Source: Gigaspora rosea (Eukaryota; Glomeromycota; Glomeromycetes; Diversisporales; Gigasporaceae). Taken from it: a DNA stretch of 64,000 nucleotides. The stretch's first letter is position 1, and each line of letters opens with the position of its first letter. Below the pieces are notes generated by a model, which did no database searches, was not told where the DNA came from, and saw only the letters and a program-made list of their open reading frames with translations. This document shows positions 58,435-64,000 of this stretch, piece after piece. Where the stretch lies: contig QKWP01000250.1 of the NCBI GenBank assembly GCA_003550325.1, forward strand, positions 191,523-255,522. Direction: 5' to 3'. Position numbers and translations under genes: made by a program.

Positions 58435-59058
58435 GGGAATAGAAATTTGTTGCACCCGCGACATGTCACACCCTGATTCCGACCAATCAAATCACATGAT
58501 TTTGTAGACAAAAAATTTTAAGTTTTAAAAATTAAAAATTTTACTAGTAAACTGTAAAAATAAATAAGCGATATTAAAGTATATAATGTAAAATTTAATC
58601 TTGAACAACTTTTTCTAAGTTATAAAGATAGCTTGTCTTAATAAAAAAAATAACATTTTATAAGAAAAATCAAAAATTTTGATCGTTAGCACATATAAAA
58701 CTTTTTTTTTACTAAAAATAATCTATATTTACGTTTAAGTATTACATGTAAAATTTTACGCTAAACAACTTTTTCTATGTTAAAATGGTAGATTATTTTA
58801 GTAAAAAAAAAGTTTTATATGTGCTAAGTTTGGAAATTTTGATTTTTCTTATAAAACGTTTTTTTTTACTTAGACAGCCTATCTTTATGACTTAGAAAAA
58901 GTTGTTCAGAATAAAATTTTACATTATATAGCATGCTATTATATATATATTTTACACTTTATTAAGTAAAATTTTAAATTTTTAAAAAATAAATTTTTTT
59001 GTCTATAAAATCATGCGATTTGATTGGTCGAAGCAGGGTGCGACAAATTTATTTTCCC
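58435..59058. mobile_element. MULE-like MITE, 624 bp, copy 2
   Basis: GGGAATAGAAATTTGTTGCA mirrors GGTGCGACAAATTTATTTTCCC in its last 19 bases. 9-bp duplication AAATTTAAT at 58426-58434 and 59059-59067. It aligns along its length with 44400-45031; the right end lacks one internal segment. Confidence 0.85.
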
Positions 59059-59059
59059 A

Positions 59060-59629
59060 AATTTAATACTATAAAAATTTTTATTTTTTAATTTTAGATT
59101 ATTAAAGCAAATTTGGTTGCTTTTTTAAATTTTTATACTTTTTAGTTTTAAAAAATACAAATAAAATTTCTTGGTTTTCTTATCTAGCTGGGTTAGAAAA
59201 TTGCAAAATCAAAAATTTTTTATGCTAAAGTAAGTAGATAGCCAATCAAATTGCATTATTATTATAGCATGTGAAATTGATTTTAGTGAAAGTTATGACT
59301 TTACAAAAGTTATTTTTTATATTTGCTAATATGCAGAATTAAACTGTACTAATCTGCAAATAGTCATATACTGATTGGGTGTAAATTTAAAAAAACTTAC
59401 TTTTTGGGAAGTACTATAAAATTAGCAAAACATAGTAATGAATAGGGTTTGGAATAGGCTGGGTTAAATCTGCGGGTTTGCAGGTTGGGCGGAGTTTGAA
59501 TCAAAACCGGGTTCAATATTTTGATATATTTATAAGTGGGCTGGGTTTACACCAAGTTGATTAAATGCCCAGTCTTGAGCTGGGTTCTGAAAATGGGTCT
59601 GCGGGCTCATAATAATATATTTTTTTTAT
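59060..59629. other. Intergenic
   Basis: GGGTTTGGAATAGGCTGGGTT-like degenerate repeats (59445-59600, as GGGTTTGG, GGCTGGGTT). No gene recognised. Confidence 0.4.
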
Positions 59630-59790
59630 ATTAGGAGTGTAGCTCCTGCCCAAACTTTATTAATACTTAAGTAGATTGATATTTGGTAGTACCGTAAATA
59701 CATACATATTATATACAAGTATTGAGACTAGAACTTCAGGCTATAAACCTTTATCCACGGCTAAAACCCACTCATTATAATATTTATAAT
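59630..59790 (-). mobile_element. 3' fragment of the tRNA-headed retroelement
   Basis: GGAGTGTAGCTCCTGCCC, AATACATACATATTATATAC and CTTTATCCACGGCTAAAACC match 13690-13840. Only the 3' part is present. Confidence 0.6.
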
Positions 59791-60834
59791 GATCTATAGC
59801 TAATTAAATTTTAATAGTACTAGGAACAGAGTTTTATGAAAGTGAAATAATATGGTTTACATCTATAAACAGGCATTTTCTTGCATTTTCATATCTTTAT
59901 TACATAGCTAAGTCGCTTAATTTTGATTGAATAATTGATATGCATATATGTTATATATGATATAATGCTTTGTAGTCACAAAATCAATTGATAGCTATGA
60001 ATACTGATTGGCAAAGGTTATGATATAATAAAACTAAAAGTATACCTTCTGTTTAATATACTATTAAAATAATTCGGTAATTGGTTAGATAATTCAGAAT
60101 TTAGCAAATTATTGATATTTTTTTTTTACTAGAAATCTATTTTTAGTACGCAAGATGTCTGCACAGCAAACTGATGAACTTACCACTATATCTAATATAC
60201 AATACAAAGATTGGCTTTTTAATTTTACTAACAGCATTTGGGTTAATAGCATGAATAAATGAAATTATAAAAAGAAAAAGAAAAGCTCAATACTGTGATC
60301 TAGAAAACCAGGAGGGCGTCAACTGTGATTATGAAAAATTGTTTTTTTTTTAAATTCAGTTGTTACTTATATTATATAAGAATTTCTAAAACAAAAGAAA
60401 TACCGTAGTTTTTTTTTTTGTAGTTAAATTTCTAGTAAGTGAGTTTGTTCTTAAGATTGATAGTACATTTAGACAAGAATCTTAACAATTTGGAATACAA
60501 GATACTACGAACTAACAAATATGATTAAGGGTAGGATAAACATCGATCATTTTTGGTATATTAATTTTTATATAGTAAATAAAAAAATGCTTCTAATAAA
60601 TTTTTTTAAAATTTTGACCAATTTGTATAAAATTTATATAATAGGTAGTTTTTTTTTTTGAAATTTCCCTAGCTACCTATTTTCACTAGGGTGCTATTGG
60701 TGCTTTTTTATTAAGGTTCTTGTTATTTATACATTTTTGTGATACATTCTATGATATTATTCAGCTAGTTGTACAACCTAATTCTATACTCAGATACCCA
60801 GATATCCCTCAATTAAGCTATCCAGCCCGCCGGC
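59791..60834. other. Intergenic with a small membrane-protein-like remnant
   Basis: Around 60205-60350 one frame reads TKIGFLILLTAFGLIA, a stop, then INEIIKRKRKAQYCDLENQE, that is a hydrophobic segment followed by basic residues. It may be a relic of a small membrane protein; I cannot name it. Nothing else seen. Confidence 0.3.
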
Positions 60835-61406
60835 AGTGTTATTGGTTTTCTAACTTCTTCCGGAACCTCTAGTCGTCCGTACTGACCAGGGCGAGAAAGA
60901 AAGAATCAGTGACAAACCATATCTCAGTATTTCCTTCCTTCGGCCTTCTGAAGTTTCAGCTTTCAACTTCGTCTGGGTCCTCTAGTTGTCCATACCAACC
61001 AGGGCAGCCAGGGGAGAACTTCTCGGTACTTCCTTCTTTCGGCCTTTCTAAAGTTTTTGGTCTCCTTCCATTTCGGTTTAGAACTGGGACCATCCTGAGT
61101 TTATCTAGATCCCTTTCCTTTATCAGGTTAGTATGATTTACCATTTTTGTCACAATACTGTTCAACCGGAATTTCACCGGAAATATACATCTATTTAACC
61201 GGAATTTCACTGGAAGTGTCTATTATTTTCTTATTTAGTACCGGATACGAATTAATGTAGTTAAATTAACCAACTGCGGTCCTAGCATCTAGTTCAGCCC
61301 TATCTATCTCGTAATCGAGTATAGTTTTTCTTGTTCACTAGTAGGGATTGAACCGGCGACCTTATGTTTGGCGATCTGGGAGTGTAACCACTTATACTAT
61401 CGATCC
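60835..61406 (-). mobile_element. tRNA-derived SINE
   Basis: At the 5' end (minus strand, from 61406) GGATCGATAGTATAAGTGG and TTACACTCCCAG resemble an A-box, and GGTCGCCGGTTCAATCCC (61342-61361) is a near-perfect B-box and T-arm. The anticodon stem does not pair, so it is not a working tRNA gene. The body is GC-richer than its surroundings and contains two direct copies of about 110 bp (CTCTAGTYGTCCRTACYRAC, CCTTCYTTCGGCC) at 60865-61075. Confidence 0.6.
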
Positions 61407-61608
61407 ACAGATCATAATAGGTAGTTTTAAACAGTTTGTTTATAATAATAAAGTTGCACAATATTCATTGCTTTAAAAAAAATCAACTTTACATATAATT
61501 AAATTTTTGTAGGATGCTATATGATTTTTGTAGGTTGTACAAAGAATTGATTGGTCAGATCATATGATATTTACATGTAAATCATATGATATTATATAAA
61601 TTGGTTAA

Positions 61609-61981
61609 TTGCCAATTTGGATAAGATCGGCACTATAGCTATATTATTACCATATTTGGAATTGGGGATAAACAAATATATAAACAATATATTAGTAAAT
61701 CTGTTTTAGGCCTAATAAAAAGTTTTTTTATAAAAAAAAAAAATAATTATTTGATATAAATAAAGTTGTAGAGCAGGTTCTTGTGCATCTACTTGTAAAA
61801 TTTCATTAAAATCGGACCAGTAGATAAGAAGATATGAGCAAAAATGTCTTTAAAATTCTTTAAATCATATAAAAATTTTATATATACAGGCCTGATCCAG
61901 ATTCTGTACTACCTTGTTTATATATTTGTTTTGCCCCAATTCTAAATATAAAAATATTGCCGATCTTATCTGGATTGGCAA
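61609..61981. mobile_element. TTAA-flanked MITE, 373 bp
   Basis: TTGCCAATTTGGATAAGATC and, in reverse complement on the right, TTGCCAATCCAGATAAGATC; TTAA at 61605-61608 and 61982-61985. Same ends as 6031-6564. Confidence 0.75.
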
Positions 61982-62009
61982 TTAAACGAGGTTGATCTAC
62001 AATCGATTT

Positions 62010-64000
62010 GATATGAAATTGGAAATTTGTACACCCTACTCTTAAACAATTAGGCTCTCAGGGGATGATATTCTTTACATTTAGTTCAGCTGATTTGCAC
62101 TGGCCAGAGTTATATACTTTAATGCCATCAGTCGAAAACTTAGAAGAAAATGAAGCTTCAAACTTTTGGCATAAGGACCTTATTAAAAATCCACAAATAG
62201 CAGCTTGATTTTTTAACAAGCAATTTGAGACCTTTTTTGAAGATATGCTAAAATACCAATGGAATTTAGAGGACTGGTGGTATCCTTTAGATTGTAACAC
62301 AGGCAAATTTGCCTGCATATTTTAAAATTTTTAATAAAATTTTAAATATTGATTTTAGCCATATCTTTTCTAAGTAAAAAATATTCTTTAAGTTTTGTTT
62401 TAGTAACTTTGTTATAAAATTTTTTTAAAATCATTAGAAAACTTTAATATAATAAATGTTTAAAGTTCTTGTATTGGCATTTTTACTATTAAAATTTTTC
62501 TTTAGATTTTTTCAAATTTTATATGTTCCTGTCTATAAAAAAAAATCTTTACTTCTAATACAAGTCTTAATTTTTACAAGTAAATCATTAAAGTTGCAAT
62601 AATGAAAGTTGTCATCCTTTATATAAACTACAATATTGTCTTAAGAACTATAGTTCTAAAACTAAAACTAAATAAGATCGCAGAAAAATTGTAATAAAAT
62701 TTTTTAAAAAAATTTTTTCTTAAAATTATCTATTTTCAGCTTATATGTAACTATAATTTATTTTCTTATAATATAAAAACTAATTTTGCAAAAAAGTAAT
62801 CCTTATTTTCAAATATAATTGTACAAAGTTTTATTTAATTATTTTAGTATTTTAAAAAAGTAAATCAGAGCTAAAAAAGTGCAAAAACGCAGGCAAATTT
62901 GTCTGTGTTCTACTACAATCTAAGGAATAGATTTGAATAATAACATCATTGTAGTGTTCATATACATAGTATAGGAAAATAAAAAATGCACCTCTTATTA
63001 AATGAAAAAGAATAAATAAAGATAAAAATTTAATAAATAATGTGGTACAATATCTTAAAAATTGGTAACTACAATAAATCTGAGGTTTAATACACCTATC
63101 CACTCTTGCCAGAAATGTCATGATGAGCTGAATGATGATCTTCAGGACTATGTTGACCTAATCAATAAGTTACAACAATATACACGTTGTAGTTCTTTTT
63201 ATTGCCTGTGTATTAATAAAGCAGGCCAACAAAGCTACAAATTTGAATATTCAAAAGAAAATGTAGATTATACCTTTATATATAATAATAGTTATGGGCA
63301 GCCAAAACTTGTAACAGCAAAAAATAACCTATTAATAAACCCACATGGTAGACTTCAGCTTCAAGAATAAAGAGCAAATATTAATTTAAAGCCAGTTTTT
63401 TGCATTTATGCAGCTCTGCAGTATATTTCTAAATATGCAAGCAAATCAGAGTCTCAGTCAATTGCTTTTACAGAAATATTTAGTCAAATCTTCTGTAACA
63501 GTAGACCAGTTGATCTATTATTAATCTCAATACAGAAACTCTTTCTTCATAGTGTTGCAGAGCAGGATATCTCTGTATAAGAGACTTGCCATCTTCTTTT
63601 GAGCATTCCTCTTTACCATTCTAGTCGTTATTTATTTCTTTAAATCTAAATAAAGAAGTACTATGATGGCTTTATAGTACAGATAATAACCAAAAGAATG
63701 GTAAACCTTTCACAGTTAATGATACAGGATAAACAGTATGTTCACCCTTAAAAAATTATTGGAATAGACCTATAGAATTTGAGGAATTTTATTATTTAAA
63801 CTAAATCTAACACATAAATTTGTTAATGGCTGTTGGAATAAATGCAAAAAAAAATATTATACTGATCTGGCCATATCCAGCATCTTTGCATAGAGGCCCT
63901 AACTGGGAGGAGTTTTGTCATATGAAAGTTCTTCTTTATGTTCAATATAGAGACTGGAAACAGTAATATCTCATAGTCAATCCTCTATAGCTGCTATGCT
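62010..64000 (+). pseudogene. Helitron Rep/helicase relic, runs off the right edge
   Basis: In order: TLKQLGSQGMIFFTFSSADL and HWPELYTLM (62034-62130, Helitron-like N domain), NPQIAA and NKQFETFFEDMLKYQWNLED (62190-62280). After an insertion comes SVHIHSIGK (62955-62985), the HUH nuclease motif. Next are HSCQKCHDELNDDLQDYVDL (63103), RFNTP and GQPKLVTAKNNLLINPHGR (63297), then AALQYISKYASK (63405-63440) with the two catalytic Tyr (Y-x3-Y). SVAEQDISV, TCHLLLSIPLYHSSR and PLKNYWNRPIEFEEF follow. Stops and shifts occur every few hundred bases, so it is inactive. Rep nicks and joins DNA for rolling-circle transposition. The helicase domain should lie beyond 64000. Confidence 0.8.
62288..62922. 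mobile_element. MITE in the Helitron relic, about 635 bp
   Basis: ACACAGGCAAATTTGCCTGC on the left mirrors GCAGGCAAATTTGTCTGTGT on the right, and TTAGATTGTA mirrors TACAATCTAA at the outer edges. The Helitron protein similarity stops on one side and continues on the other. Each end contains the near-palindrome GGCAAATTTGCC. A stray end piece (CAAATTTGCCTGCA) lies at 42311. Confidence 0.7.

Noticed and set aside
61340..61406. Functional tRNA gene on the minus strand
   Set aside because: A- and B-boxes are present, but the anticodon arm does not pair and the sequence continues as a SINE body.

Overview
The window looks like nuclear DNA of an arbuscular mycorrhizal fungus (Glomeromycotina, most like Rhizophagus). 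It is very AT-rich and packed with nested transposon remains. Its few host-type genes belong to families expanded in that group: a Sel1-repeat protein, a TKL-like kinase with the motif DAYGKC..CNEYNTNKAWC, an F-box protein, a kelch-repeat membrane protein and a BTB fragment. The species call is from memory of these families, not from a search.

Layout. 1-15 kb: no intact gene; dispersed ATCGAT-rich repeats, two opposite copies of a tRNA-headed retroelement, and foldback elements. 15-18.5 kb: relics of a BTB protein, a TPR protein, a Mutator-like (MULE) transposase and an A32-like packaging ATPase. 19.9-23.5 kb: a 5'-truncated LINE, split by a tRNA-like insertion. 26.4-30.8 kb: the main gene region, a Sel1 exon, then an array of about 20 introns separated by exons of exactly 3 nt, then kinase exons. 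34-38 kb: a pogo-like MITE enclosing a 750-bp palindrome, and a broken Gln/Tyr-rich gene. 39.6-46.4 kb: one Plavaka-like transposase gene torn apart by at least three inserted elements. 47.8-49.6 kb: Helentron-like short elements carrying a hAT element that carries another hAT element. 51.7-54.4 kb: convergent F-box and kelch genes, the only other intact-looking genes. 57-64 kb: more MITEs, a tRNA-SINE and a degenerate Helitron Rep/helicase with HUH and two-Tyr motifs, running off the right edge.

The most unusual object is at 26.81-29.12 kb. Eighteen times in a row an AG acceptor-like end, exactly three variable nucleotides and a GTRAGT donor-like start recur, spaced 65-105 nt (one gap is enlarged by an insertion). 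Joining the triplets and a following 12-nt exon links the Sel1 exon to the kinase exon in a single frame, with matching phase at both ends. This looks like one protein-coding stretch cut into one-codon-sized exons by copies of one intron (an introner-like burst). RNA reads would settle it.

Many insertions here can be sized from target-site duplications: 8 bp (hAT-like), 9 bp (MULE-like), TA (pogo/mariner-like), TAA/TTA (Harbinger-like) and TTAA. In the Plavaka gene, removing one 160-bp insertion plus one duplication copy rejoins the reading frame.
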